From an uncultured Paracoccaceae bacterium (lineage in GTDB: Bacteria > Pseudomonadota > Alphaproteobacteria > Rhodobacterales > Rhodobacteraceae): 64,000 nucleotides of DNA. The stretch is from positions 248,001-312,000 of the forward strand of contig CANMQX010000006.1 of the NCBI GenBank assembly GCA_947500135.1. The letters run 5' to 3'. Both the position numbers and the translations under genes were made by a program. Positions within the stretch are counted from its first letter, which is position 1. Each line of letters opens with the position of its first letter. This document shows, piece after piece, positions 34,517 through 43,698 of this stretch. The notes below the pieces were generated by a model. The model had not been told where the DNA came from. It saw only the letters and a program-made list of their open reading frames with translations, and made no database searches.

Positions 34517-34942
34517 GTGTTACAGAAAATCAAGTTGGTTGGCAGCCTTGTCTTTGTTGCGGGGGCTGGCATTTTTGTTTTGGTCAATGACGCACGCAAC
34601 GTTGCAGCGGCAACAGAACGCTACCAACTGACCAAGGCAGGCGAAGATTTCGCAAAGTCATGCCGCAGCGTGCTGAGCAGCAATGATCAGGAGTTTTCGT
34701 CAGGTCGAAGCTCCGCAAACAGCTGTGCCTGCATGGCCGCGGAGGTTGCCAAAACCTACGCAGATGATTTGACTGCCCCCACCGTGGTGATGACGGCGGT
34801 TGTTGAAATGGCGGATAAGCCGCAGGATCATGAACCAGATTGGGAAGCACTGGCCACCCGCGCCAATGTTGATGAGGCCACATTGTTTGAACAGCTTGGC
34901 GTCAGCATGGCCGCTATGACCGTTTGTAATCAGAGCAGTTGA
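34517..34942 (+). CDS. Membrane-anchored hypothetical protein
   Basis: This 141-residue protein has an N-terminal hydrophobic anchor or signal (L-V-G-S-L-V-F-V-A-G-A-G-I-F-V-L-V) and a soluble, probably periplasmic domain with cysteines in S-C-R-S, S-C-A-C-M and V-C-N-Q. I start at a GTG at 34517 with GGAG 8 bases ahead; the frame continues upstream without a signal sequence. No family was recognised. Confidence 0.55.
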   Translation: MLQKIKLVGSLVFVAGAGIFVLVNDARNVAAATERYQLTKAGEDFAKSCRSVLSSNDQEFSSGRSSANSCACMAAEVAKTYADDLTAPTVVMTAVVEMADKPQDHEPDWEALATRANVDEATLFEQLGVSMAAMTVCNQSS

Positions 34943-35025
34943 GGCGAATTCAGGAAATCTGGATCAAGAGATCGTAAATACCCTGCCCGGTGGACACCAT
35001 CGGGCAGAAGTAGCCAGTGATGGGG

Positions 35026-35301
35026 TCAGGAAAACAGCCCTGTCCCCTGTTCATCAATGACCTGTTTTGCCTTGGCAATAGAGGCGTTGGTCGCATCCTC
35101 CGCACTGTTGAACGTATCAGCGCGGATCACCAGATGCTCACGCGTCTGCCCGTCCAAATCCTGTTCGATCTTGGCGCAAAGCCGGTATTCTTTGCCCTCA
35201 CGCTGCGGCTGCGGGTAGACGCGCATGTCTTTGTAGGTTTCAAACTGCGGCGCAGCTTCTGCCTTAGCGCCGCCGCCAAAGAGGCGGGAAAGAAGTGACA
35301 T
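35026..35301 (-). CDS. HlyU-family protein
   Basis: The 91-residue protein begins M-S-L-L-S-R-L-F-G-G-G and contains Y-K-D-M-R-V-Y-P-Q-P and an E-Y-R-L-C-A-K-I-E segment. It matches the HlyU family, named for a Vibrio haemolysin regulator, although the alphaproteobacterial members have no demonstrated DNA-binding role. I start at 35301; the frame extends to 35370 without support. Confidence 0.75.
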   Translation of the reverse strand: MSLLSRLFGGGAKAEAAPQFETYKDMRVYPQPQREGKEYRLCAKIEQDLDGQTREHLVIRADTFNSAEDATNASIAKAKQVIDEQGTGLFS

Positions 35302-35428
35302 GCAGACGGCCCTTTCGCATTCAAATCCGCGGCCCGGCACAAAACAGCCCCGGGCATTATGGCACAGCATTCATCATACAAGGCAAAATCGCAACTGCAT
35401 GTGATCTGGCTGCGACGGCCTCGCGGAT

Positions 35429-35794
35429 TTAGGCGATGGTATAGTCGAACGACGCCCCGGTCCCGCGTTCACGCGTGATCGACAGCACATCGCCCTTGCG
35501 CACGATAAGCTGGCAGTCTTCGGGGGAGGCACCACGCGGTCCGGCAGTCAGGACGCGACAGAAATAGCCGTCTTTCAGCGCCCAGATACCGCGCGTATCC
35601 ACGCCGCCAAAATCGCCATTCAAGGTCCCGTCGGCATTGATCGTGACGAAATCGGCATCGCCGAACATCAGCTTTTTGCCAAGGATCGGCGCAAAGTCAT
35701 CTGCCGTCGAAAGACGCATTTCGGCCATTGTTTCAGTTGGTTGTGTTTCGCATCCGGCCAGAAAAATCGCCGCAATAATCGCAAATCGTTTCAT
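35429..35794 (-). CDS. Lipoprotein of unknown function
   Basis: This 121-residue protein has a lipoprotein signal with lipobox L-A-G-C at about 12-15. The mature region contains A-D-F-V-T-I-N-A-D-G-T-L-N-G-D-F and G-I-W-A-L-K-D-G-Y-F-C-R-V, a beta-rich pattern like META or lipocalin-like domains. A Cys pair (Y-F-C, E-D-C) may form a disulfide. No specific family was assigned. Confidence 0.75.
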   Translation of the reverse strand: MKRFAIIAAIFLAGCETQPTETMAEMRLSTADDFAPILGKKLMFGDADFVTINADGTLNGDFGGVDTRGIWALKDGYFCRVLTAGPRGASPEDCQLIVRKGDVLSITRERGTGASFDYTIA

Positions 35795-35847
35795 CGTAAA
35801 ACCCCCAATACTGGTTAAAAACTATCAGTAACGCAGGACTATAGAAA

Positions 35848-35872
35848 AGCGCTTGACGTTAAGTCAAGCGCT
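35848..35872 (-). terminator. Likely terminator behind rpoD
   Basis: A perfect 10-bp inverted repeat, AGCGCTTGAC with a 5-base loop, is followed on the minus strand by TTTTCT. It lies 25 bases after the rpoD stop codon. The T run is short but the stem is strong. Confidence 0.65.
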
Positions 35873-35896
35873 GCAGGTTTTCGGATAATGCCGTGC

Positions 35897-37891
35897 TTAC
35901 TGATCCAGGAAGGACCGCAGCTTGCGTGACCGGCTGGGGTGCTTGAGCTTGCGTAGCGCCTTCGCCTCGATCTGGCGGATACGTTCGCGGGTCACGCTGA
36001 ACTGTTGCCCCACCTCTTCCAACGTATGGTCGGTGTTCATCCCGATGCCGAAACGCATGCGCAGCACCCGTTCTTCGCGCGGGGTCAGCGATGCCAGTAC
36101 GCGCGTTGTCGTCTCTTTCAGGTTCTCCTGAATGGCCGAATCCAGCGGCAGGATCGCGTTCTTGTCCTCGATGAAATCACCAAGCTGGCTGTCTTCCTCG
36201 TCCCCGATGGGCGTTTCCAGCGAAATCGGCTCCTTGGCGATTTTCATCACCTTGCGGACCTTTTCCAGTGGCATCTGCAGCTTTTCTGCCAGTTCCTCTG
36301 GCGTCGGCTCGCGGCCAATCTCGTGCAGCATCTGGCGCCCGGTGCGGACCAACTTGTTGATCGTCTCAATCATGTGGACCGGGATACGGATCGTGCGCGC
36401 CTGGTCAGCGATGGACCGGGTAATCGCCTGACGGATCCACCATGTCGCGTAGGTGCTGAATTTATAGCCACGGCGATATTCGAACTTGTCGACCGCCTTC
36501 ATCAGGCCAATATTCCCTTCCTGAATCAGATCAAGGAATTGCAGGCCACGGTTGGTGTATTTCTTGGCGATGGAGATCACGAGACGCAGGTTCGCCTCGA
36601 CCATTTCTTTCTTGGCCTGCCGCGCCTCTTTCTCGCCCTTCTGGACCTGCTGGACGATGCGGCGGAATTCGGTGATATCAACGCCGACATATTGGCCGAC
36701 CTGGGCCATATCGCCGCGCAGCTCTTCGATCTTGGCGGTGGATTTCTCCATCATCATCTGCCAGCCGCGCCCGGATTTCTGGGACATGTCTTCCAGCCAG
36801 TTGGGGTCCAGTTCGCGGCCCCGATAGGCATCGATAAATTCACGACGGTTGATGCGCGCCTGATCGGCAAGCTTCACCATCGCGGAATCAATCGACATGA
36901 TCCGGCGGTTGATGCCGTAAAGCTGGTCGATCAGCGCTTCGATCCGGTTGTTGTGCAGGTGCAGCGAATTCACCAGCTCCACGATTTCGGATCGCAGCTG
37001 CTGGTATTTGCCTTCCTGCTTATCGCTGAACGACGAATCCTCGTTCAGGGTCGCCGACATCCGGGCGTCCTGCATATCGGATAGGTCGGCAAAATCACGG
37101 GCGATGATCTCAAGCGTTTCCAGCACGCGTGGCTTCAACGCAGCTTCCATCGCGGCCAATGACAGGTTGGCCTGATCATCCTCGTCATCATCGTCTTCTT
37201 TGACGATGGGGTTACCGTCAGCGTCCAGTTCCTGCGCTTGTTCCGTCTTTTCAGTGGCGGGGGCAGCGGCAGCACCTGCGACGGGTGCGACAACTGTTTC
37301 AGCCTCGCCGTCTTCGCCCATCTGGTTGCCGAATGTGGTTTCAAGGTCGATCACATCACGCAGCAGGATGTCCTCGGACAGCAATTCGTCGCGCCAGATC
37401 GTGATCGCCTGGAAGGTCAGCGGGCTTTCGCAAAGCCCAAGGATCATGGTGTTGCGGCCAGCCTCAATCCGTTTAGCGATGGCAATTTCGCCTTCGCGGG
37501 ACAGCAGTTCAACCGATCCCATCTCGCGCAGATACATGCGGACGGGGTCATCGGTGCGGTCAAGCTTTTCAGCCTCTGCACCGCCAAGCGTCACCTCACG
37601 CGAACCGGCCACAGTGGCGACTTCGGTGCCACCCTTGTTGTCGTCTTCGGCCTCTTCGCTTTCTTCTTCCTCGGTGACCTGAATGCCCATTTCGGACAGC
37701 ATCGACATCACGTCTTCGATCTGGTCGGATGATACCTGTTCGGGGGGAAGGACGGCGTTCAGCTGATCATAGGTGATGTAGCCGCGTTCACGCGCGTCGG
37801 CGATCATCTTTTTGACCGCGGCCTGGCTCATATCAAGACTGATATCACCGTCCTGGTCACCGTCCTTACGATCGTCGTTGTCTTTCGCCAT
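35897..37891 (-). CDS. rpoD: Primary sigma factor RpoD (sigma-70)
   Basis: This 664-residue housekeeping sigma factor has region 1.1, an acidic non-conserved region (D-D-D-D-E-D-D at about 240-250), region 2 ([10 protein letters not shown]), region 3 and region 4 ([14 protein letters not shown]). I start at the ATG at 37891, giving the usual M-A-K-D-N-D; the frame opens 8 codons earlier. It follows dnaG on the same strand after a 142-base gap that holds clustered GANTC sites. Confidence 0.97.
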   Translation of the reverse strand: MAKDNDDRKDGDQDGDISLDMSQAAVKKMIADARERGYITYDQLNAVLPPEQVSSDQIEDVMSMLSEMGIQVTEEEESEEAEDDNKGGTEVATVAGSREVTLGGAEAEKLDRTDDPVRMYLREMGSVELLSREGEIAIAKRIEAGRNTMILGLCESPLTFQAITIWRDELLSEDILLRDVIDLETTFGNQMGEDGEAETVVAPVAGAAAAPATEKTEQAQELDADGNPIVKEDDDDEDDQANLSLAAMEAALKPRVLETLEIIARDFADLSDMQDARMSATLNEDSSFSDKQEGKYQQLRSEIVELVNSLHLHNNRIEALIDQLYGINRRIMSIDSAMVKLADQARINRREFIDAYRGRELDPNWLEDMSQKSGRGWQMMMEKSTAKIEELRGDMAQVGQYVGVDITEFRRIVQQVQKGEKEARQAKKEMVEANLRLVISIAKKYTNRGLQFLDLIQEGNIGLMKAVDKFEYRRGYKFSTYATWWIRQAITRSIADQARTIRIPVHMIETINKLVRTGRQMLHEIGREPTPEELAEKLQMPLEKVRKVMKIAKEPISLETPIGDEEDSQLGDFIEDKNAILPLDSAIQENLKETTTRVLASLTPREERVLRMRFGIGMNTDHTLEEVGQQFSVTRERIRQIEAKALRKLKHPSRSRKLRSFLDQ

Positions 37892-37923
37892 CGGGAGGCC
37901 TCTCGCACTGGTCAATTGGGTGA

Positions 37924-37990
37924 CGAATCACAACGGAATGATTCGCATGATTCGGTTAAAATCGAATCAATCCGTCTTTCGGATGATTCG
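37924..37990. promoter_or_regulatory. Cluster of five GANTC (CcrM) sites upstream of rpoD
   Basis: GANTC occurs at 37925, 37940, 37949, 37964 and 37985, five times in 65 bases against about one per 256 expected. Every copy lies in the same 7-mer, CGAATCA or its complement TGATTCG. GANTC is the CcrM methylation target and GcrA co-regulator site in alphaproteobacteria. The cluster is 33-100 bases upstream of the rpoD start codon. Confidence 0.6.
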
Positions 37991-38033
37991 CAAGGCGGTG
38001 CGCCTTGTTTTCTAGGTGATGTTGCGTCTTACG

Positions 38034-39998
38034 CTACTTAGGGCTGGGCCGCCCTTTGGCAAAGCCAATCTCATCAAGAAGCTGGTCAAAGGCGTTCCGT
38101 TCGTCTTTCTTGATTCGGGCACCATTCGGCCCTGTCTCATATTCGGCATGGTCATCGTCATCGCCACGCCCTGCCTTGTCCATCGCAGCGGTTGCCTGTG
38201 CAAGCCGCCATGTAACACCTTCATCTGCAACGCCACTTAGATCCTCGACCGCATCTTCGATCTCGCGGGCATGGCCTTTGCGGGCAGCCAGTTTGGCGAA
38301 TTCTTCCGCGAGGCAAAGCCGTGCAACCTCTGTATCGCCTGCGCGTCGCAGGCCGGGGCTGATTGCGACATGGTTCTGCGTCACCAGTTTTTCAAGGGCA
38401 CCCTGCCCCAGATCACCCACAATAATCGCCGCCAGATCATCCGCGCCAAGATGCCGCAGCAGGCTTGACTGCAAATCGCGGTGTCCGGGGTCGCGGCATT
38501 CCATCTGTTCCAGCGCCGTTTCAAATTCGACAGCCACGGCAGGTGTGGCGATTAGCGTGGCCAGGATCACCGCCTCGCGCAGGTGATCCTCGTTCGCGGC
38601 ACCGGTCCCAAGGGCAGAGTTCTTGGCCGACACAACCGGGCTAATGTCGCGCTTCCAACGCGCCTCATTCCGCCCGGCCCATTGCCGTTGGGGTCGATTG
38701 CCCCGCCCCGTTTTGCGCTGATTGAACAGCGCCCAGCGCAAATCTTTCAGCGCCTGATCATAGTGTCCCCGGATCGTCTGATCGGCGATCAGGGCTGTCT
38801 TTTCGCGCAGGGCCTTATCAAGGGCGGCCTTGCGTTCGGGGCTGTCGAAGTTTTTGCCGTCGGTTTCGCGCTGCCACAGCAGTTGCACCATGGGGATCGC
38901 GGCATCCAACAGCTTTTGCATGGCCCCCGCCCCTTGGGTCTTCAGCAAGTCATCGGGGTCCATGCCTTCGGGCATCAGGGCAAAGCGCAGCGATTGCCCG
39001 GCCTGCAACAGCGGCAAAGCGATATCGATCACCCGCATCGCGGCCCGAATTCCTGCCGTATCGCCGTCCAGCGCGATGATCGGCTCAGGGGCCATGCGCC
39101 ATAATAACTGCAGCTGGTTTTCTGTGATCGCCGTACCCAGCGGGGCGACAGTGGCGGTGAACCCGGCCTCTGACAGGGCGATCACATCCATATAGCCTTC
39201 GGCGACAATCAGCGGTTTGCCATTGCCAGCCGCCTCGCGCGCGGGGCCGTGGTTGTAAAGGCTGCGGCCCTTGTCAAACAAAGGCGTTTCAGGCGAGTTG
39301 TAGTATTTCGCAGGGTGGTTAGGGTCCATCGCCCTGCCACCAAAGCCAGTTGCGCGCCCGCGCGCATCGCGGATCGGGAACATGATACGCCCCCGGAACC
39401 GGTCATAAGGTGCCCCGCCCCGATCACTTTCAGCGGCGATCCCCGCCTCCATCACCAGTTTCTGATCGACACCCTTGCCCGTCAGATGTGCCGTGGCCCC
39501 GCCATGTGCGGGGGCAAAGCCGATTTCCCACCGCGTCTGTGCGTCAGGGTCAAGGCCCCGCCGGGCCAGATAATCGCGGGCATCGGATGCGGCGGCCGTT
39601 TGCAACTGCAATCGATGATATTGGACAGCCTGTTCCATCACGTCGATCAGCTGCGTGCGTTTATCGGCTTTTTGCTGCGCCTGCGGGTCGCGTTCGGGCA
39701 TCGGCATCCCGGCCTCACCAGCAAGGATTTTGACGGCTTCCATGAAGTCTACGTTTTCAGTTTCACGAACAAAGGAAATCGCATCGCCCTTTGCATGGCA
39801 GCCAAAGCAGTAATAGAAACCCTTGCGGTCATCGACATGAAAGCTCGCGGTCTTTTCCTGATGGAACGGGCATGGCGCCCAAAGATCGCCCTTGCCCTGA
39901 TTGGATTTGCGGCTGTCCCACATGACCTTACGCCCGACAACCTGCCCAAGGGACAGACGGGAACGCAGTTCATCAAGGAAACCGGGGGGCAGACTCAT
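38034..39998 (-). CDS. dnaG: DNA primase DnaG
   Basis: This 654-residue primase has an N-terminal CHC2 zinc finger (C-P-F-H-Q-E-K-T-A-S-F-H and C-F-G-C-H), a TOPRIM core (V-A-E-G-Y-M-D-V-I-A, A-L-D-G-D-T-A-G) and a C-terminal helicase-binding region. It makes RNA primers at the replication fork. I start at M-S-L-P-P-G-F (39998), six codons inside the frame. The dnaG-rpoD order is the classic macromolecular synthesis arrangement, without rpsU here. Confidence 0.96.
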   Translation of the reverse strand: MSLPPGFLDELRSRLSLGQVVGRKVMWDSRKSNQGKGDLWAPCPFHQEKTASFHVDDRKGFYYCFGCHAKGDAISFVRETENVDFMEAVKILAGEAGMPMPERDPQAQQKADKRTQLIDVMEQAVQYHRLQLQTAAASDARDYLARRGLDPDAQTRWEIGFAPAHGGATAHLTGKGVDQKLVMEAGIAAESDRGGAPYDRFRGRIMFPIRDARGRATGFGGRAMDPNHPAKYYNSPETPLFDKGRSLYNHGPAREAAGNGKPLIVAEGYMDVIALSEAGFTATVAPLGTAITENQLQLLWRMAPEPIIALDGDTAGIRAAMRVIDIALPLLQAGQSLRFALMPEGMDPDDLLKTQGAGAMQKLLDAAIPMVQLLWQRETDGKNFDSPERKAALDKALREKTALIADQTIRGHYDQALKDLRWALFNQRKTGRGNRPQRQWAGRNEARWKRDISPVVSAKNSALGTGAANEDHLREAVILATLIATPAVAVEFETALEQMECRDPGHRDLQSSLLRHLGADDLAAIIVGDLGQGALEKLVTQNHVAISPGLRRAGDTEVARLCLAEEFAKLAARKGHAREIEDAVEDLSGVADEGVTWRLAQATAAMDKAGRGDDDDHAEYETGPNGARIKKDERNAFDQLLDEIGFAKGRPSPK

Positions 39999-40122
39999 GT
40001 GGGCAATATCGCGCAATCAGGCGGCAATCGCCACATGCATTTGAACCCATCTGGAGCAACCATGTGATTGCCCGACTTTTGCCGGGGCTGCCCGGCGTGG
40101 CCGCCGGGTGGGTCATCAAACC

Positions 40123-40662
40123 CTATTTGCCCATCTTGGACAGCTTTTCCTGCAAAGCGCTCAGCTGATCCTTGATATCATTCAGATCGTCGCTGTCTTC
40201 TTTGGCCGGGGTGCTGGTGCCCGGCATTATGCCGCCGGTCATCGCCTTAAAGAAAGCTTCCTGCTGGGCGCGCATCGCCTCGAACCCGGGCATATTGGCC
40301 ATCGGGTTTGCCTTACCCATGTTTTCCATCGCCTTGGATTGGCCTTCGCGCAGCATCTCAAAACTGGCTTGCAGAAATTGTGGAACGACAGAGGCCGCCT
40401 GGCTGGTATAGCTGCGCACCAGATCGGTCAACACATCAACAGGCAACACATTTTCGCCGCGGCTTTCATGCTCTGCGATAATTTGCAACAGATATTGGCG
40501 GGTCAGATCATCACCCGATTTTAGATCGACAATCTGCACTTCACGGCCTTCGCGGATAAAGACGGCGATATCCTCAAGCGTCACATAATCGCTCGTCTCG
40601 GTATTATAGAGACGCCGACTGGCATATCGCTTGATCAGCAGTGGTTTATTGGTCTCGGCCAC
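40123..40662 (-). CDS. phaR: Polyhydroxyalkanoate synthesis repressor PhaR
   Basis: This 179-residue protein has the PHB/PHA accumulation regulator domain (L-L-I-K-R-Y-A-S-R-R-L-Y-N-T-E-T-S-D-Y-V near the start) and a C-terminal coiled-coil region (D-I-K-D-Q-L-S-A-L-Q-E-K-L). PhaR represses phasin and other pha genes and is released by binding PHA granules. I start at a GTG at 40662 with a strong GGGAGGGAC site; the frame opens at 40683. Matching operators occur at 41760-41798 and 43657-43668. Confidence 0.93.
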   Translation of the reverse strand: MAETNKPLLIKRYASRRLYNTETSDYVTLEDIAVFIREGREVQIVDLKSGDDLTRQYLLQIIAEHESRGENVLPVDVLTDLVRSYTSQAASVVPQFLQASFEMLREGQSKAMENMGKANPMANMPGFEAMRAQQEAFFKAMTGGIMPGTSTPAKEDSDDLNDIKDQLSALQEKLSKMGK

Positions 40663-40740
40663 GGACCGTCCCTCCCAAGACATGTTGCGGTGCAGAGAAG
40701 CCTATGCCGCGCCTGCGCAAAAAGAAAGAGGCTTGATCAA

Positions 40741-41163
40741 GTGACACCGGTCATTATGCAAGCGGCCATGTATCTGCGATTTGTTCATACAGCGCCGGTT
40801 GACGGGTTGGACGTACGCCAGGGGTTTTTGGCGGCGGCCTATGTTCTGAGCCGCAGCACCGGGTTGGATGAATGGTCCCACCGCGAACTGGTCGGGCATC
40901 TCAACTGGTTTGAAGACAATCTGGCGCTGCCGGACAGGTTTAATCGATCCAAATCAAAAGGGGCCTGGCACCGAGAAACAAAGGGGCTGAGCTGGTTCAA
41001 ACCCGAAGCTGTCGATCATATTGACCGGGCTTTTGCGCTGGTTGGACTGCTGACATTGAATGACATCCCGATTGACACGTTGCGCAGCAACAGGATCGGG
41101 TATGTGGTTTACGAGGATGATTATCAGATCGTCGCAGAGCCATTTGCAGACACACCGCGATAA
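40741..41163 (+). CDS. Conserved hypothetical protein beside the pha genes
   Basis: This 140-residue soluble protein contains W-S-H-R-E-L-V-G-H-L-N-W-F, W-F-K-P-E-A-V-D-H-I and G-Y-V-V-Y-E-D-D-Y-Q-I-V-A-E-P-F. It is likely real because its frame is clean and the same kind of protein is familiar from related genomes, but I cannot name a family. The GTG at 40741 has an AAAGAGG site; ATGs at 40756 and 40768 are alternatives. It is divergent from phaR. Confidence 0.65.
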   Translation: MTPVIMQAAMYLRFVHTAPVDGLDVRQGFLAAAYVLSRSTGLDEWSHRELVGHLNWFEDNLALPDRFNRSKSKGAWHRETKGLSWFKPEAVDHIDRAFALVGLLTLNDIPIDTLRSNRIGYVVYEDDYQIVAEPFADTPR

Positions 41164-41164
41164 A

Positions 41165-41197
41165 CAAAAAAGACGGCCCGCGATGCGGACCGTCTTT
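41165..41197 (-). terminator. Terminator behind phaP
   Basis: The hairpin AAAGACGG-(C)-CCGC...GCGG-(A)-CCGTCTTT is followed on the minus strand by a six-T run. It lies just after the phasin gene and also after the convergent hypothetical gene. The A/T-rich arm ends may let it work on both strands. Confidence 0.85.
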
Positions 41198-41242
41198 GTG
41201 AAAATCAAACCCTCAGGGAGGTAAGGGCGATTTTACGTTCGC

Positions 41243-41692
41243 TTACTTGGCAGCAGCAGTTGCCTTCTTGGCAGCGGCTGTCACTTCGTTTGTTGCTTTC
41301 TTCGCAGCAGCAGTCATGTCCTCGGACATGTCTTTGCCAGCGGCCAGAACCAGTTCCATTGTCTGTGTCTGCACTTTTTTCGCGATTTCAGCGAAAGCAG
41401 ACATGTGCTCCGCAGCTGATTCAGCCTGTGCAGACGCGAAGTCAGTCATTGCTTTTGCGTAGTCGGCAGGCTCTGACTTTGCTTTGGACATGGCTTCAAC
41501 TTTAGCCAGTGTGTCCTGTGTCCACTTTGCGGACAGCTCAGCAGATTTGCCAGCTGCGTCGATTGCAACGCCGGACATCTTTTCAGCCAGAGTTGTCTGG
41601 TTCTTGAACGTTTCTTCCATCGCCTTTGTGTCGACAGGGAATGCGCCCATCATGTCTTTGAAGATCGCTGTGAAGTCTTGTGTCTTAGCCAT
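41243..41692 (-). CDS. phaP: Phasin family protein
   Basis: This 149-residue Ala/Lys-rich helical protein has the phasin domain (F-K-D-M-M-G-A-F-P-V-D, later Y-A-K-A-M-T-D-F-A-S-A-Q-A-E-S) and a C-terminal tail of A-A-K-K-A-T repeats. It coats polyhydroxyalkanoate granules. Two PhaR-type operators lie 68-106 bases upstream, predicting PhaR repression until granules form. Its own terminator follows. Confidence 0.95.
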   Translation of the reverse strand: MAKTQDFTAIFKDMMGAFPVDTKAMEETFKNQTTLAEKMSGVAIDAAGKSAELSAKWTQDTLAKVEAMSKAKSEPADYAKAMTDFASAQAESAAEHMSAFAEIAKKVQTQTMELVLAAGKDMSEDMTAAAKKATNEVTAAAKKATAAAK

Positions 41693-41759
41693 TGGTCATC
41701 TCTTTCATTGTCGGTGCGGAGCCCCCTCCGCGTTCTATCTCGTGACACCAATATGCATG

Positions 41760-41798
41760 CTGCGGCGCAGCATTTCAAGTATTTTTTCTGCACTGCAG
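41760..41798. promoter_or_regulatory. Two PhaR-type operators between phaC and phaP
   Basis: CTGC-GGC-GCAG (41760-41770) and CTGC-ACT-GCAG (41788-41798) match the CTGC-N3-GCAG pattern reported for PhaR of Rhodobacter and Paracoccus. A half-site CTGC follows at 41808. They lie in the phaP promoter region. Confidence 0.75.
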
Positions 41799-41838
41799 CA
41801 TATTTTTCTGCACTCGCAAAATATCGTTGATTTATCGG

Positions 41839-43635
41839 CTACTTAGCAACCACATAGGTGCCTGGGGCGGGTGCAAGAACCGGGTTTTTGTCGCTTCCCG
41901 GTTGTCTCGCAATGACTTTCTTGCCCGACTTTTGTGACAACCACGTGTCCCAGCGCGGCCACCAGGACCCTTCATGTTTATCCGCTGCATCATACCAGTC
42001 ATCCACCGTCAGCCCCAGTTCAGGGTTGGTGTAATGCCCGTATTTCTTTTTGCTGGGCGGGTTGATGATGCCAGCGATATGCCCGGATTCTGACAGGATG
42101 AAAGTCTTGTCCTTTGCCCCCATCTTCTGAATACCCTGATAGCTGCTTTTCCAGGCCGCAATGTGGTCAGTTTCACAGGCGATAGCACATAAGGGCACGG
42201 TCACATCCTTGATCTGGACGGTTGTGCCGCACACCTCAAAACCCTCGGTCGCGAATTTATCGTCCTGACAAAGCCCGCGCAGATATTCCATCGCCATGCT
42301 GGCGGGAAGGTTGGTGCCATCCCCGTTCCAATACAACAGATCAAAGGCGGGTGGCGCCTTGCCCATCATGTAGCTTTTGATCGCTGGCCCATAGATCAGG
42401 TCATTGGAGCGCAGATAGGAAAACGTGCGCGACATGAAGAATGAATCAAGCACGCCGTGTTCTTCAACCTCGGCCGCGATCCCATCCACAAAATCATCGT
42501 CAAGAAACACACCGACCTCTCCCCTATCTGAAAAATCGGTCAGGGTGGTAAAGAAGGTCGCGCTGTTTACCGATGTATCCTTGCGCTGTTTCATCAAAGC
42601 GAGGGTCAGCGACAATGTGGTGCCTGCGATGCAGTAACCCACGGCGTTCACTTTCTTGACGCCGAAGATTTGTTTGACCTCATTGATCGCAGTCAGATAG
42701 CCGTCTTCGATGTAATCCGACATGCTGGTATCGCGGTAGCCCGCATCCGGGTTCACCCAGGACACGACAAACACGGTATAACCCTGATCCACTGCCCATT
42801 TGATCATGCTGTTTTGTGGCTTCAGATCAAGGATATAGAATTTGTTGATCCAGGGCGGAAAGATGATCAGCGGGGTGCTGTAAACCTTTTCGGTGCTGGG
42901 CGCATATTGGATCAACTCAAACATATGGTTGCGGAACACGACCGAACCGGGGGTTGTGGCCAGATTATCGCCCAGCTTGAACGCTTTCTTATCGGCCAGC
43001 GTGACCACCAGATCGCCGTCATTCGCCTCCAGATCGGCGATCAGGTTTTCCAATCCAGCCACGAGGCTTTCGCCTTCAGTCTCTGCCGCCAGCGCCAGTG
43101 CTTCGGGGTTGGTGGGCAGAAAATTGGTTGGGCTGATCATATCGACCATCTGCTGACTGAAATATTGCAGCCGCTTCTTTTCCTCAGAATCAAGCGTTTC
43201 GATATCTTCCACCGCTTGCTGCACTGCAGAGGCGTTCATCAAATATTGCTGTTTGATGAAGTTGAAATACGGATTCGTCTGCCACAACTCATGCGCGAAC
43301 CGGCGGTCTGATGTCGTTTCGTCAGCTGCGGGCTCCATCTTGCCCTGCATCAAAATATGTTGTGCTTCGACATAATGTTTGACCGATTTGCCCCAGAATT
43401 CAAGCTGATGTTCAATCAGTTTGGCGGGATTGTTCATCATTTCAGTCATATAGGCTGTCGCCGCCTTGACGTATAAGTCCTGCCCTGGCCCTTGCAAATC
43501 GGGCCGCACGGGCCGCCCATTGCCCATCACCTTCAGTAATCGTTGGGTCAATTCCTCGACACGGGCCAGGTTGGCTTCAAGTTTTGCAACATTCTGGCTG
43601 CTTCCCGCCAGATCATCCAAATCGTTAGTTGTCAT
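41839..43635 (-). CDS. phaC: Class I poly(R)-hydroxyalkanoate synthase
   Basis: This 598-residue synthase polymerises hydroxyacyl-CoA monomers on the granule surface. The lipase-like box is G-Y-C-I-A-G with the catalytic Cys, and the other triad residues fit E-T-D-H-I-A-A-W and E-S-G-H-I-A-G. Length fits class I. I start at the ATG at 43635, with an AGGA site upstream; the frame opens 12 codons earlier. phaP lies downstream, and phaZ is divergent across a 63-base gap that holds a PhaR-type operator. Confidence 0.96.
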   Translation of the reverse strand: MTTNDLDDLAGSSQNVAKLEANLARVEELTQRLLKVMGNGRPVRPDLQGPGQDLYVKAATAYMTEMMNNPAKLIEHQLEFWGKSVKHYVEAQHILMQGKMEPAADETTSDRRFAHELWQTNPYFNFIKQQYLMNASAVQQAVEDIETLDSEEKKRLQYFSQQMVDMISPTNFLPTNPEALALAAETEGESLVAGLENLIADLEANDGDLVVTLADKKAFKLGDNLATTPGSVVFRNHMFELIQYAPSTEKVYSTPLIIFPPWINKFYILDLKPQNSMIKWAVDQGYTVFVVSWVNPDAGYRDTSMSDYIEDGYLTAINEVKQIFGVKKVNAVGYCIAGTTLSLTLALMKQRKDTSVNSATFFTTLTDFSDRGEVGVFLDDDFVDGIAAEVEEHGVLDSFFMSRTFSYLRSNDLIYGPAIKSYMMGKAPPAFDLLYWNGDGTNLPASMAMEYLRGLCQDDKFATEGFEVCGTTVQIKDVTVPLCAIACETDHIAAWKSSYQGIQKMGAKDKTFILSESGHIAGIINPPSKKKYGHYTNPELGLTVDDWYDAADKHEGSWWPRWDTWLSQKSGKKVIARQPGSDKNPVLAPAPGTYVVAK

Positions 43636-43656
43636 ATTAACATTCCTGTGCCTATG

Positions 43657-43668
43657 CTGCATGTGCAG
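43657..43668. promoter_or_regulatory. PhaR-type operator between phaC and phaZ
   Basis: CTGC-ATGT-GCAG is a CTGC-N4-GCAG palindrome placed 22 bases ahead of the phaC start and 31 bases ahead of the phaZ start. It could control both divergent genes. Confidence 0.65.
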
Positions 43669-43698
43669 CATTCCCTGCGCGCTATCGGAGACGAGTTA

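Noticed and set aside
36005-37084. 359-codon plus-strand frame opposite rpoD
   Set aside because: It is a codon-bias shadow of rpoD; no domain or ribosome site supports it.
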